Shown piece by piece: positions 47,368 to 56,730 of a stretch of DNA of 64,000 bases. The first letter of the stretch is position 1. Each line of letters opens with the position of its first letter. The stretch covers positions 2,310,001-2,374,000 of the forward strand of contig NZ_CP039852.1 of NCBI RefSeq assembly GCF_006228385.1. Direction: 5' to 3'. A model generated the notes under the pieces. It searched no databases and had not been told where the DNA came from. It saw nothing but the letters and a program-made list of their open reading frames with translations. Source of the stretch: Salinimonas iocasae (GTDB taxonomy: Bacteria; Pseudomonadota; Gammaproteobacteria; Enterobacterales; Alteromonadaceae). Both the position numbers and the translations under genes were made by a program.

Positions 47368-48525
47368 TTAGTTGTTGCGCTCAAGCTTTATCAGGCGCCC
47401 ACCTTTGTCTTCAAGAACATATATGTTCCCCATGCTATCCTGTTCAACTTCGCGAACGCGTTTGCCCCACTCGTAGCGCTCTGCTTCTTCAGCCTGCCAG
47501 CTATCTTCGTCACTCTTGCTGATTGTCACGCGAACAAGCGCTTTTGAAGATAATCCGCCAATAAAGCCGTTGCCTGTCCAGTCGCTGAACTTATCACCGT
47601 TGTAAATGATGAAACCCGCCGGACTTATAGCAGGAACCCAGGCCTTCTCTGGCCCTTTAAAGACAGGATAATCTTCGTGGTTCGGAATTTTCACACCTGA
47701 ATAATGGTCACCTTGCGACACCATGGGATAACCATAGTTGCGGCCCCGTTCAATAATGTTGAGCTCATCACCATGCTTAGGCCCCATTTCATGCGTCCAG
47801 AGGTTGCCCTCTTTATCAAAATCAATTCCCAGCGGGTTACGATGACCTAACGTCCAAATCTGGTCGGTAACACTGCCGTTACCAAAAAACGGATTATCTT
47901 CAGGCGCACTACCATCAGCATTTATGCGCAAAACTTTACTCAGGTTCATCGCCATGTTCTGGGCTGGGGTAAATTTTTGTCTGTCTCCGGAAGTGATAAA
48001 CAGGTAACCATCAGGCGAGAACGCCATGCGATGGGAATAGTGCCCGTTCCCGGTCATTTTAGGTGACTGACGCCAGATGATTTCTCGTTCTGATAAACTT
48101 GCATCGCTATCAGAAATGCTCAGCGTTGCCCGTTCAATAACCGCGCCACTGAATTCATCATTTTGCGGATCGCGCTCTATATAAGAAATATAGATAGTGT
48201 TGTTAGACGCAAACTCCGGATGAATGATCACATCCCCCAGTCCACCCTGACCACGAGGGGTAACATCAGGAACATTACTGACAGAAAAGCGTTTCTTCTG
48301 GTTTTTATCAAGCAGCCACAACTTACCTGCCTTTTCAGTAACCAAACTGTGACCGTCTGGTAAAAATGTCATTGCCCAGGGCTGATTAAACGAAGTCATC
48401 ACAGACCCTGTGAGCGAAGTGCCCTTACTGCCTTTCATCTCAACCTGATCTGATGATTCGGACTGTGCCACAGCAACAAACGAAGTTGCTGCGAGCGTCA
48501 GAAATAAAGCTGCTTTTTGTCGCAT
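47368..48525 (-). CDS. PQQ-dependent aldose sugar dehydrogenase
   Basis: A 385-residue periplasmic beta-propeller enzyme (signal peptide 1-20, ending VAVAQ) of the soluble glucose/sorbosone dehydrogenase family, like E. coli YliI/Asd. Family marks are FNQPWAMTFLPDG, TPRGQGGLGDVIIHPEF, the catalytic-His region GNGHYSHRMAFSPDG and LGHRNPLGIDF. It oxidises aldoses to lactones using PQQ. No PQQ synthesis genes are in the window. The start at 48525 gives a proper signal peptide, preceded by AAGGGT. Confidence 0.9.
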   Translation of the reverse strand: MRQKAALFLTLAATSFVAVAQSESSDQVEMKGSKGTSLTGSVMTSFNQPWAMTFLPDGHSLVTEKAGKLWLLDKNQKKRFSVSNVPDVTPRGQGGLGDVIIHPEFASNNTIYISYIERDPQNDEFSGAVIERATLSISDSDASLSEREIIWRQSPKMTGNGHYSHRMAFSPDGYLFITSGDRQKFTPAQNMAMNLSKVLRINADGSAPEDNPFFGNGSVTDQIWTLGHRNPLGIDFDKEGNLWTHEMGPKHGDELNIIERGRNYGYPMVSQGDHYSGVKIPNHEDYPVFKGPEKAWVPAISPAGFIIYNGDKFSDWTGNGFIGGLSSKALVRVTISKSDEDSWQAEEAERYEWGKRVREVEQDSMGNIYVLEDKGGRLIKLERNN

Positions 48526-49325
48526 ACTAAATCTACCCTTTTTGACGTTTGCGTCACCCACGCCACACCATAGTGGTAAACGCAAATAGTGAATAATATT
48601 AGTACTACGAGTTTTTCTCGCTAAAGCTCAAACTATTATGGTAGGCAGCGCGATCATTTACTGGCTGGTCAATGGGTTAAGCGTAAAACTATTGATTTGG
48701 GATTGGGATTTGAGCGGCAGCTTTGTATGTAAAGCACGCTTTAGCCTTCCCTCGAAAATACCCAAAGTGCTCTATCCCGTTTATCCAATAAAGAGCCTAA
48801 ATTAGCAAACTATTAAGAATGTACTTAACCGGAGACTCAGGATGATGGTAACGGTCACTTTTAGTGCAGAGTAGATTTCAGATTATGTATCCGTATGGCT
48901 GAGCTGCAGCTAACCTACCTGCTAACCGGCTCGTGCTTGTATTACTGATATGGCGTTATCGTTTTCTGTAGCTGGATAAAACTTGTTATGCCCCCGGTCA
49001 GCCGGATATCTATGCCGAAGTTGTCAGGCCCTCTATCTGTAGTGGCAAGAGGCCAAGAGCCTGTTACCAGGCGCGCTGGCATACTGACCATATAACCCGA
49101 TTAAACATATTTAACCCTCTTGGCCCCCTCTAATGAGCCTCCTCAATAATCTTGCCGGTGAAAATTGCAGTAACTAAGATGTCGGCGTTTTATCAACAGC
49201 GTTTACTCAATCAAGCCTGACTCCGTATATCCGTTATTGAGTTGCACTGAAGCATGATACGACTTCAGATCGCCGGAAGTCTGGCAGACCTTTCAAATTA
49301 ACCAGCTAGCTACATTGGGAAAATC
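48526..49325. other. Gene-free stretch of 800 bases
   Basis: Both strands are broken by stops in all frames. A 9-bp inverted repeat, GGCCAAGAG (49051-49059) and CTCTTGGCC (49117-49125), has a 57-base loop and no T-run. No decayed gene could be identified. It may contain promoters for the flanking genes. Confidence 0.5.
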
Positions 49326-49676
49326 ATGATCGACACGCTCAACATTATTGCAATGGTGCTTACTATCGCCCTCGGACTGGTAGGATTTCTCGCGCCGGAC
49401 TTTACCATGAAAAAACTTGGTCTCAGACCAGACGGAAGCAACATGGGCTATACCGAAATTCGGGCGGCCAACGGCGCTTTATTTGTCGGAGCCGGACTCG
49501 GGGCACTGTTTTTATCCCTCCCCGTTGCCTTTGCGATGGTCGGTTTTCTCTATGCAGGCGCCGCAGTTGGCCGAATTACCGGGATTTTGTTCAACAATGC
49601 AAGTTCGAAACAAAGTTGGGCGTATTTTAGTGCAGAAGCCGTCCTGGCAATTTACCTTTTGGTAGCAAATCTCTGA
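49326..49676 (+). CDS. DUF4345-like small membrane protein
   Basis: A 116-residue protein with four hydrophobic helices. The pattern EIRAANGALFVGAGLGALFL in the second helix, preceded by a polar loop, is typical of DUF4345-type proteins of unknown function. It is 42 bases upstream of an SDR gene on the same strand, a pairing that suggests a shared operon. Confidence 0.7.
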   Translation: MIDTLNIIAMVLTIALGLVGFLAPDFTMKKLGLRPDGSNMGYTEIRAANGALFVGAGLGALFLSLPVAFAMVGFLYAGAAVGRITGILFNNASSKQSWAYFSAEAVLAIYLLVANL

Positions 49677-49718
49677 ATATCAAAATTTAACTCAACGCCT
49701 AAATCAAGAGAAGATCAT

Positions 49719-50573
49719 ATGAAATCAATCATTATCACAGGGGCATCTTCAGGGCTCGGCGAATCCATATCCATTAAGTTTGCGCGAGAAGGATGGTTAG
49801 TATTTGCCGGCGTTCGTAACGAGGACGATGCCAAAAGCCTTACTGAAAAAGAACCTAAGATACAGCCTGTTTTTCTGGATGTATCAAAGCCTGAACAAAT
49901 TAAGGCAGCGGTAGACCTGGTCACCGAAAAACTGGCAGGGCAAACAGTTGGCGGACTCGTAAATAATGCAGGGATTGCCAAACTCGGTCCTCTGGCTTTG
50001 CAGGATATCGACGAATTTATACAGCACTTTGAAGTCAATGCATTTGGCGGGCTGCGGATGGCTCAGGCTTTTCTACCTCTGCTAGGCACTGACGAGAGCC
50101 TCAACGGCGATCCCGGACGCATTATCAACATAACCAGTGTCGGTGGAGAACTGCCATCACCATTTCTGGGGGCTTATACCGCCAGCAAACACGCTATGGA
50201 AAGCATCACAGATAGTTTGCGCCGTGAATTGATGGTGTATGGTATAGATTCCATTTCAATTGGCCCGGGAAGCGTTAAAACGCCTATCTGGAAGAAAGCG
50301 AAGGAAGCAAATGCTGCAGAGCAATATAAAGACAGTGCGTGGAAAGACTCACTTAAAACCTTCCTGGATGTGATGATAGAAGGAGGAGAGGACGGACTCG
50401 AGACTGAAGATATCGCCGATGTCGTTTACGAGGCCATGACCGCGGACAAACCTAAAGCCCGCTATGCGCCTGTACCGAATAAGCTCATCAATTATACCCT
50501 TCCTACTATGCTGCCAGAGCGTCTGGTTGATCAGATATTTGCGAAGAAATTTGATATTAAAGAAGACGGTTAG
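49719..50573 (+). CDS. Short-chain dehydrogenase/reductase
   Basis: A 284-residue classical SDR: cofactor motif TGASSGLG (8-15), NNAG, catalytic Ser in NITSVGGE and YTASK. The Arg in GVRNED after the second strand suggests NADPH preference. The substrate is unknown. The C-terminal extension (about 230-284) resembles that of SDRs acting on lipids or retinol-like compounds. It follows the DUF4345-like gene. Confidence 0.88.
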   Translation: MKSIIITGASSGLGESISIKFAREGWLVFAGVRNEDDAKSLTEKEPKIQPVFLDVSKPEQIKAAVDLVTEKLAGQTVGGLVNNAGIAKLGPLALQDIDEFIQHFEVNAFGGLRMAQAFLPLLGTDESLNGDPGRIINITSVGGELPSPFLGAYTASKHAMESITDSLRRELMVYGIDSISIGPGSVKTPIWKKAKEANAAEQYKDSAWKDSLKTFLDVMIEGGEDGLETEDIADVVYEAMTADKPKARYAPVPNKLINYTLPTMLPERLVDQIFAKKFDIKEDG

Positions 50574-50934
50574 CAAACTATACCAACACACTTTATATTG
50601 TGCTGACTAAACGCCTGGCAACTGGCAGAACGGTTCGCAAATCAATTCCGCAAGGACTTCTACACCTTGGTGGAAAATACTGTTAGAGAGCTTGAGGGAG
50701 ATGCTCGATAGCATCAACGTACGGTCCGTCCGACATACGCTGCAATTTGTCAGCCGCTGCATAGAATAGAACCTCAATATGAAGCGCGAGTTTCTGTCAA
50801 AGCATGCGACTATAAGGTGGCGCTATATACCGCTGGTTGTGTGTTGAAGCCTATACAGAATCCGCGGGCTCTCTATGTGCCTTGAGTTCAATTGGTGAAC
50901 GTAACGCAATCCTTATTTAAGGTGGAAAATTACT
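50574..50934. other. Gap with small protein-like fragment
   Basis: One short frame on the plus strand (about 50607-50711) reads NAWQLAERFANQFRKD and YTLVENTVRELEGDAR without a start codon. It may be a gene remnant, but no family is recognised. Nothing else is supported. Confidence 0.3.
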
Positions 50935-51210
50935 GTGAAACAAAGAAAGCGCATCTATCATTCACCTGAACAAAACGCACTGATTTGGGTCAGTAATAAA
51001 AATGGCGATTCGCTGCATGATATAGCCAAAATGTCTAATCGCAATCATTCTTCGATTATACCCTTCGCCTATCAAAATGAGGAGTATTGGCCTCCAGAAA
51101 GAAAAGGTCATCCATAATCAGTCGGAAGATAAAATAAAATAGTAGATCGAAGCGCTACCGTGCCGTTAAAGCAGAACAGCGAATATGGGACAAAATTATT
51201 AAGACTTAAG
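50935..51210 (+). mobile_element. Remnant of an IS30-family transposase
   Basis: A 60-codon frame (GTG at 50935) reads IYHSPEQNALIWVSNKNGDS, then LHDIAKMSNRNHSSI and a PPERKGHP end. This matches the N-terminal helix-turn-helix of IS30-type transposases. After a stop, the frame at 51153-51210 gives RYRAVKAEQRIWDKIIKT, which resembles the next conserved IS30 block. The catalytic DDE domain is absent and no terminal inverted repeats were found, so it is a dead fragment. Confidence 0.65.
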
Positions 51211-51427
51211 CCATATAGGTTAAATTAACGAAACACCTATCTGGAAAACGTAAAAACAGACTCAAATACACTGACCTGTCACTATGTCTGGTCTATAGTA
51301 TTGTGTTTCTTATACTCACTAACTTTTGCAGCCGACTTAGTGCGCCAAGATAGCAAACAAGTATTGATAATAGATTGACATGAACTTACTTGAAAGCGAG
51401 CACAGATGTGTAGTTAAAAACAAATTT

Positions 51428-51461
51428 AAAGCCCGAATGCTCTATTTAACAATCGGGCTTT
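51428..51461 (-). terminator. Terminator of the lipoprotein gene
   Basis: AAAGCCCGA and TCGGGCTTT form a 9-bp stem around a 16-base loop, 36 bases after the stop codon of the lipoprotein gene on the minus strand. The following bases on that strand are A/T-rich. Confidence 0.65.
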
Positions 51462-51497
51462 AAGTCACTTTAAGCTAAATGAGCGTTAAAATTGTTG

Positions 51498-52424
51498 TTA
51501 TTTAATTCGCTTAAAAGTACTGGATTCAACTGTATAAGTCCAGATACCGGTAGACGTCGCCAAATATTCAACTCCCTGATAGTATTCACTATCGTGCACC
51601 ACACCGAGTTCTTTGGGAAATAAGTCCGCTACTTCAAACGTTCCAGTACTAACGAGATACCGGTAGTGTTCGTTAGCATTAGCGCTAAAGTAAATTTGCC
51701 CATTCATTCGAAAAAAGTTTGATGCCAATGGAATATCAAAAGCAATCAAGTCTTGTAATCGCAGATCAAGCATATAACCGACGTGCGAAGATCTAAAAAA
51801 CAATCGTCGCTGATCATCAGTAATAACAGGCTCTTCTATGAAAAGATGGTCCTGGCTATGGACCAAATTATCATCGTAGAAAATAGAAGTATTAATGATA
51901 TCGTTTCGATTGACCCCTATCAGTTTAAATTGCTCGACTTGTAAGGCAGATGTAAGCTCTTCGCCCTCAAGCTCCACGGGTACAGAAATATTAGTAGGTG
52001 AAGACACATCGCCATCAATTAGGAAGATTTGGTCCGTTTCCGGGTCCACATAGTAAATTTCATCCCGACCGTCTACGCTGATCCGACTAATATTAACCCT
52101 ACCTGAAGCAGTGCCGTCTATCTCATAAAATTGACTGTCGGCAATAAACTGAGTACCGAAGCCAATTAATGAGCCGAAACTTGGCAATACCACTAATGAA
52201 TTTCCATTCATATCTGCAATAAAGGTATTTTCTACTGTACTAAATATCAGATTATCGGCTACGACTTCAATTTGAATAATTTCAGCAGTACCGTCAACCT
52301 GACTTTGCGAATCACTTTGACCAGATGTAGAGTCAGTATTGCTAGTATTTGCGGAAGAACCTGAAGATCCGTCACCACAAGCAGCAAGAAAGAACAATGT
52401 TGTCAGTAAAAGATAATATTTCAT
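51498..52424 (-). CDS. Orphan lipoprotein, function unknown
   Basis: A 308-residue lipoprotein (lipobox LAAC at 13-16) with a Ser/Gly/Asp-rich linker (17-45) followed by a beta-rich body with repeated strand patterns such as DEIYYVDPETDQIFLIDG. This suggests a propeller-like fold. No family is recognised. The ATG is one base after the stop of the truncated esterase gene, so the two are translationally coupled. The region is more AT-rich than the flanks. Confidence 0.65.
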   Translation of the reverse strand: MKYYLLLTTLFFLAACGDGSSGSSANTSNTDSTSGQSDSQSQVDGTAEIIQIEVVADNLIFSTVENTFIADMNGNSLVVLPSFGSLIGFGTQFIADSQFYEIDGTASGRVNISRISVDGRDEIYYVDPETDQIFLIDGDVSSPTNISVPVELEGEELTSALQVEQFKLIGVNRNDIINTSIFYDDNLVHSQDHLFIEEPVITDDQRRLFFRSSHVGYMLDLRLQDLIAFDIPLASNFFRMNGQIYFSANANEHYRYLVSTGTFEVADLFPKELGVVHDSEYYQGVEYLATSTGIWTYTVESSTFKRIK

Positions 52425-52425
52425 T

Positions 52426-52821
52426 TTACTTACCTGAATGAAGCGACTGTTGCAGCACGGTCCCTAAGAGCTTTGACGTTATATTCTTCCTATAGGTGGG
52501 CGTAAAATCTCTGGTTCGATAAGTATTGTTGATAGCGACAATAATCATCTCAGATGCCATCCCTGACTGATTCAACAGAACAAGGGTGCCTGCAGCGTGT
52601 GCAAAATTTCTCTGTCCATCCAGCAAAAACAAAACCGGATAAGATGTATCAGTATAACGATCATAATTATTAGGCAAATGGACCATCAACTCTCTGGTCT
52701 CATTTAGCACCTCAGAATCAATCGCAATAATGTTCGCCTCGCCCCGAACTTTTGCGCTGACTTGCATGGAAGTGCAAAAGATAATACACAAAAACGCAGA
52801 TACAACTTTAACGTACATCAT
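52426..52821 (-). pseudogene. Truncated esterase (N-terminal part of an Esterase D-type hydrolase)
   Basis: A 131-residue product with a signal peptide (about 1-23, ending VSA) and the first third of an esterase D/enterochelin-esterase-like fold: LMVHLPNNYD, SYPVLFLLDGQRNF and IIVAINNTYRTRDFTPTYR. Active members continue with a GHSLGG elbow, which is absent here and in all frames downstream. The frame instead ends at the start of an unrelated lipoprotein gene. It could be a degraded gene or a small secreted protein in its own right. Confidence 0.6.
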
Positions 52822-53040
52822 AAATTCCTTTTATTGTGAGCCCCAACTATTAGGGTTGTTGTGAAGCTCACTTCCTAAGTATCAGTAAGTTAAACTGGCA
52901 GAGTATTTTTTTCTTGTCAAACCTAGTTGCTAGCTATAAAGCCTCGTTCCAATAAAATTGAGGATAGCCATTCAGGCACTATTTAGTGATAACCATACGT
53001 TTTAATTCGACAAGTCGTAAACTGGCTGTCACGCTTACTC

Positions 53041-53991
53041 TTATTTCACTCGGGTCAGCTCGGCCTTGCCTGTTGTCGTGTCTCGTCGTGGTTCATTTCC
53101 AAAATAGGATTTAACCAGCTTGCGTTTGCTTCTGCTGATTGGCAGTCGTTCGCCGTTAGTCATTTCACACCACGCCTGGCTACCTGAAACATGCACACCC
53201 ATAACGTGTTTCTTATGGACCCAATGCGAGCGGTGAATTAATACGCCATCATCCTCCAGAACTTCTGCTATCTGATTGAGCGCGCCCAGGATGAGTGCCT
53301 TTCCGTCTGTCATCTTTACGTTAACATAATGCAGCTCAGAGCTTATCGACACAATGTCTTTACTCAACGCCTCGGGAAGCCTTTCATAGAAATCTTTTTT
53401 GAGTTTTTCCCTCATATCGAACTGCTTTGCCCGCGACTGAGGCTGTTCAGGAGGCGGCGGTTCGTCTGTGTCAGTGGGTAACTTATAGGTGACGTTTAAA
53501 AGTAAGGGAATATTGATCAAAAACCAAATCGTAATCAGGCCCGGCGCAATTTCAAGAAACTCAGAGATAACATGATAAAACGGCCCTTGTTGCTCAAGCA
53601 TATCGAGCCAGCCATCCGGGTTATCTTTGAGGCCGGGGAACCAGTAATCAATGGATGCAAAAACGGGGGCAACAAGCACGGCCCCTACTCCGCCTGAAAT
53701 GAGTAACGACACAAAGACAGGGAGCCGGCTGTGGGCTATACGACTGACTAAATAACTGGCAAACATCAGCCCGAGCAGTGCTGTAGTAATTTGAAGAGAC
53801 CAGAACGTAAGCCGCTCAAAAAACCCAAGAGCAGCAGAAGATTCTGGCTCCATAAACGTAAATAACAATGTCAGTCCCGTCGCAGTAAGCGCAAAACCGC
53901 TTTTTACTGGCGCTCTGCCTAAAACCGTATTACTGACTAACACCCGAATACTCCACACATTAACATGGCTATATTTATACACCCCACGCAC
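53041..53991 (-). CDS. Membrane-bound LytTR-type transcription regulator
   Basis: A 316-residue protein with four hydrophobic helices (about 30-47, 62-82, 92-115, 148-168), a Pro/Gln-rich linker (about 175-190) and a C-terminal LytTR DNA-binding domain (about 205-300). The latter has the family pattern DIVSISSELHYVNVKMTDGK and LIHRSHWVHKKHV. It likely responds to a membrane or extracellular signal. The GTG start at 53991 is weakly supported; later GTGs are possible. Its target may be the divergent mipA gene. Confidence 0.82.
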   Translation of the reverse strand: MRGVYKYSHVNVWSIRVLVSNTVLGRAPVKSGFALTATGLTLLFTFMEPESSAALGFFERLTFWSLQITTALLGLMFASYLVSRIAHSRLPVFVSLLISGGVGAVLVAPVFASIDYWFPGLKDNPDGWLDMLEQQGPFYHVISEFLEIAPGLITIWFLINIPLLLNVTYKLPTDTDEPPPPEQPQSRAKQFDMREKLKKDFYERLPEALSKDIVSISSELHYVNVKMTDGKALILGALNQIAEVLEDDGVLIHRSHWVHKKHVMGVHVSGSQAWCEMTNGERLPISRSKRKLVKSYFGNEPRRDTTTGKAELTRVK

Positions 53992-54250
53992 CTGAATTAT
54001 GCCGTTTATTGTATGAATTGCTGCTTTTTCTCATGAGCTGCAGGTGATGAGAGGCCAATGCTTACGTGTCATTCGTACATATAACTGACCGTTTCTACAA
54101 TTTTGCTAGTCAGCGCGCGTCCATCTTCGTAGTTTTGCATATAGTTAAAGAACGAAAAACGACAATATTTCAATAGTAATAGTAAACCGTCGACAGGGCT
54201 TAGCGCCGTTGGGCTCTATTGCCAGATTTATTACTCAGGAGTCATCAAAA

Positions 54251-55078
54251 ATGAGAAAGGCGTTAGTTTCTACACTACTTTTTATTTCCTGCAGCGTGAC
54301 TGTTCAACCTGGATTTGCGCAGACCAGTAATACCGCATTGGTGCCGTTGCCCTCGCTCGATGATTTTACCCAGGGTCAAAATGGCTGGAGTTTTGGGCTC
54401 GGATTAGGCGTTGAATATGAGACCGCGTATGAAGGCTCCGATGAGTTCGGGTTTGAATTACAGCCTGCCGGCGCCATTCAATGGCGCAACGACAATCATA
54501 TTTACTACTTTGCAGGTGAAGCGCTGGGCTGGCGAGGCCGGGTAAATGAAAACTGGTTACTTGAAGGGGCGCTGGGCTTTGATGAAGGCCGGGAAGAAGG
54601 TGACTCTGACGATGGTTACCTGGATGGTCTGGGTGATCAGGACGAAAGTTTTGAGCTGGTTTTTCAGGCGCGCCGCGCCTTTACCTCTGACTGGCGCTAC
54701 TGGCTGGTCAGCCGGATTGTCAGCGGTGGCGATGGCAATCTTGGTCTGTTTGGCGTAGGTCGTCGCTTTGGAGATCAAGTCGATGGTACCGGTCATGAAG
54801 TGAATCTGGTCGCTGTATTTCACGACAGTGAATATGCCAATAAAGGGTTTGGTGTAAATGCTACGCAGGCACAGGCTTCGGGTTTACCGGAGACGGACGT
54901 GGACAGTGGGTTACGGTCGTTTGGCATTGATTACAGCTTCCGACACTATATAAATAAAAACTGGCAACTATACGGTGAAGCACTTTTTGAATATTACAGT
55001 AGTGACGTTCGCGACAGCCCGATTGCCCGAAGTGACTACGAAACCGAAGTGGGTGTGGGTGTTATCTATATATTCTGA
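54251..55078 (+). CDS. MipA/OmpV family outer-membrane protein
   Basis: A 275-residue outer-membrane beta-barrel with a signal peptide (1-24, ending GFAQ). It shows alternating strands, an early GWSFGLGLGVEYETAYEGSD block typical of MipA/OmpV, and the C-terminal strand GVGVIYIF ending in Phe for BAM recognition. The ATG at 54251 follows AGGAG. MipA links lytic transglycosylase and PBP1B in E. coli; other members are simple porin-like scaffolds. Confidence 0.85.
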   Translation: MRKALVSTLLFISCSVTVQPGFAQTSNTALVPLPSLDDFTQGQNGWSFGLGLGVEYETAYEGSDEFGFELQPAGAIQWRNDNHIYYFAGEALGWRGRVNENWLLEGALGFDEGREEGDSDDGYLDGLGDQDESFELVFQARRAFTSDWRYWLVSRIVSGGDGNLGLFGVGRRFGDQVDGTGHEVNLVAVFHDSEYANKGFGVNATQAQASGLPETDVDSGLRSFGIDYSFRHYINKNWQLYGEALFEYYSSDVRDSPIARSDYETEVGVGVIYIF

Positions 55079-55166
55079 TTGTCGATACATGCATAAGGGC
55101 ATCGTCTTCGTAATATCGGGGCGCTGAGGCAGCAGTTAGTAAACATCACAGACTTAACGGCTTTTT

Positions 55167-55212
55167 ATCTGGCACCCGCGCACGCACCAAATTGCGAGCG
55201 CGGGTGCCAGAT
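55167..55212. repeat. Long perfect hairpin between convergent genes
   Basis: ATCTGGCACCCGCGC (55167-55181) is perfectly complementary to 55198-55212. Inside, CGCA/TGCG adds 4 more pairs after one A-A mismatch, leaving loop CCAAAT. There is no T-run on either side. It begins one base from the stop codon of the minus-strand gene. It may be a 3' mRNA-stabilising structure or an atypical terminator. Confidence 0.85.
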
Positions 55213-55213
55213 A

Positions 55214-55774
55214 TTACTGCTTGGTAATAATGGTTTTGCCGTTTAACGCGACCGGTACCATGATATGGGCATAAGGTGTATCTGCCCACATGACATAAGG
55301 CCCCCCCTCATTAGGATCGGTAGGAAGCCCTTCCAACATCGCTTTAGGTACTATAATCATAAGGTGCGGGCCTGTTTCTACGTAATCTTCCGCCTGCTTG
55401 TGATTCGGGTGATGTGGTGAGGAATTACTTACTCCGGATCCTGTCGGCTCACCCTGCAACATGTAAGAAATGCCAATTTTGTCGGCAACAAAGTCAGACT
55501 GACTACCAACAGCGTTCATCATTTCCATCCATGTTTCATCATTACACATCGGTGCCTTATCACCCGGCATCGTGTCGGGTAAACATGTCCACTCATTGGC
55601 CCCCTCTTTTAGGACAGTACCATCGCTGTCCACCACAGTAGCTTGCGCACTAACGGCGTCAGGGGCTGCTGATAAAGCGCGTTCTATTTTGGCCTGTTTC
55701 GACTCTTGTGCCAGCACCGCAGTGCTAAGAGGGGCAACAATCAGTAAGAGTAAAAGTTTACAATGCAGATTCAT
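55214..55774 (-). CDS. Secreted protein of unknown function
   Basis: A 186-residue protein with a clear signal peptide (MNLHCKLLLLLIVAP onward, ending VLAQ at 23). The mature part holds two Cys that may pair (TCLPDTMPGDKAPMC), a His-rich SSPHHPNHKQ segment, and a beta-rich end (HLMIIVPKAMLEGLP, YVMWADTPYAHIMVPV). The family is not recognised. GGAGGA lies 6 bases before the ATG at 55774. Confidence 0.75.
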   Translation of the reverse strand: MNLHCKLLLLLIVAPLSTAVLAQESKQAKIERALSAAPDAVSAQATVVDSDGTVLKEGANEWTCLPDTMPGDKAPMCNDETWMEMMNAVGSQSDFVADKIGISYMLQGEPTGSGVSNSSPHHPNHKQAEDYVETGPHLMIIVPKAMLEGLPTDPNEGGPYVMWADTPYAHIMVPVALNGKTIITKQ

Positions 55775-56229
55775 TTTGGTTCCTCCCAGAACAGTGACTC
55801 TATCGACCACTTCGAACCAGGACGGCAAACTTCCCTGCGCTACACGCAATAAAGTCTGATTTTTGCCGGGAATATCCAGCCTTTAAAGTATCGTACATTT
55901 TTCGTTCAATTCAATATTTACAGCGATGCCTACCACTTAGCAGAAACAATATTTATTGGTAAACATTCCCGTGCTTAGTTCGCACACTCCGCCCCTATGG
56001 TCATCTGCCTTTAAACAACCACATATACAAGGTCATAATTTCGATATCTGACTCCGCGCCGTCACTCGCGGTTTTCTTTTCTTTACAAATATTGATCCTG
56101 CTCAACAGAGCAACTTTGTCAGCTTGTACAAAAACAAAATCAGTCCGATACTCATATTACTGGCGGTATGGACTACCAGTCGACCATGCAGTTTCTGGTC
56201 GTTGTTTCTTGCAAACTGAGGAGACAGCG
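55775..56229. other. Gap upstream of hsp20
   Basis: It contains the promoters for the divergent secreted-protein and hsp20 genes. I looked for a sigma-32 type promoter (CTTGAAA with CCCCAT) and found no good match. No gene or RNA is evident. Confidence 0.45.
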
Positions 56230-56649
56230 ATGAACAATCTCTCAAACAAAAACCGATTTGATCTTGATAGCCTGTTTGATCATTTTCTTAGCCCGCTCTC
56301 ATCTTCTGAAACTGGCTTTTTTAGTCCCAGGGTCGATATTACGGATAAAGGTGAACACTTTATTATTGCCGCGGAACTGCCCGGTGTAGAAAAAGAGGAT
56401 ATTCACCTGGAGTTGCACAACGGTGTACTTACATTAAGTGCAGAGGTTAAACAGAGCAAGAAAGAAGAAAAGGATGGCAGAGTGATCCGTCAGGAACGAC
56501 GCTACGGACACTTCCAGCGCAGTTTTACCGTTGGGGATGCAGTACAGGAAAACGATATAACCGCTTCGTTTGAAAGTGGCATTCTCACAGTCACGGCACC
56601 AAAATCACAACAGGCTGAACCCCAGAAAAGACGTATCGATATCCGATAA
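56230..56649 (+). CDS. Small heat-shock protein Hsp20
   Basis: A 139-residue holdase chaperone with an alpha-crystallin domain (about 33-125: FIIAAELPGVEKEDIHLELH, then RRYGHFQRSFTV and the GILTVTAPK motif) and a short C-terminal tail. GAGGAG lies 7 bases before the ATG; longer upstream frame is not coding. It is followed at 81 bases by a beta-CASP hydrolase and may share its transcript. Confidence 0.93.
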   Translation: MNNLSNKNRFDLDSLFDHFLSPLSSSETGFFSPRVDITDKGEHFIIAAELPGVEKEDIHLELHNGVLTLSAEVKQSKKEEKDGRVIRQERRYGHFQRSFTVGDAVQENDITASFESGILTVTAPKSQQAEPQKRRIDIR

Positions 56650-56730
56650 CTCGGATACCTGGTCGGTGGTCGCCTGGAATGACGGGCGATCATATTCACG
56701 ACAGATGCAGCTCATAATAACGAGGGCAAT

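Noticed and set aside
49051-49125. 9-bp inverted repeat in the 800-base gap as terminator or IS end
   Set aside because: The loop is 57 bases, there is no T-run, and no transposase or target duplication is nearby.
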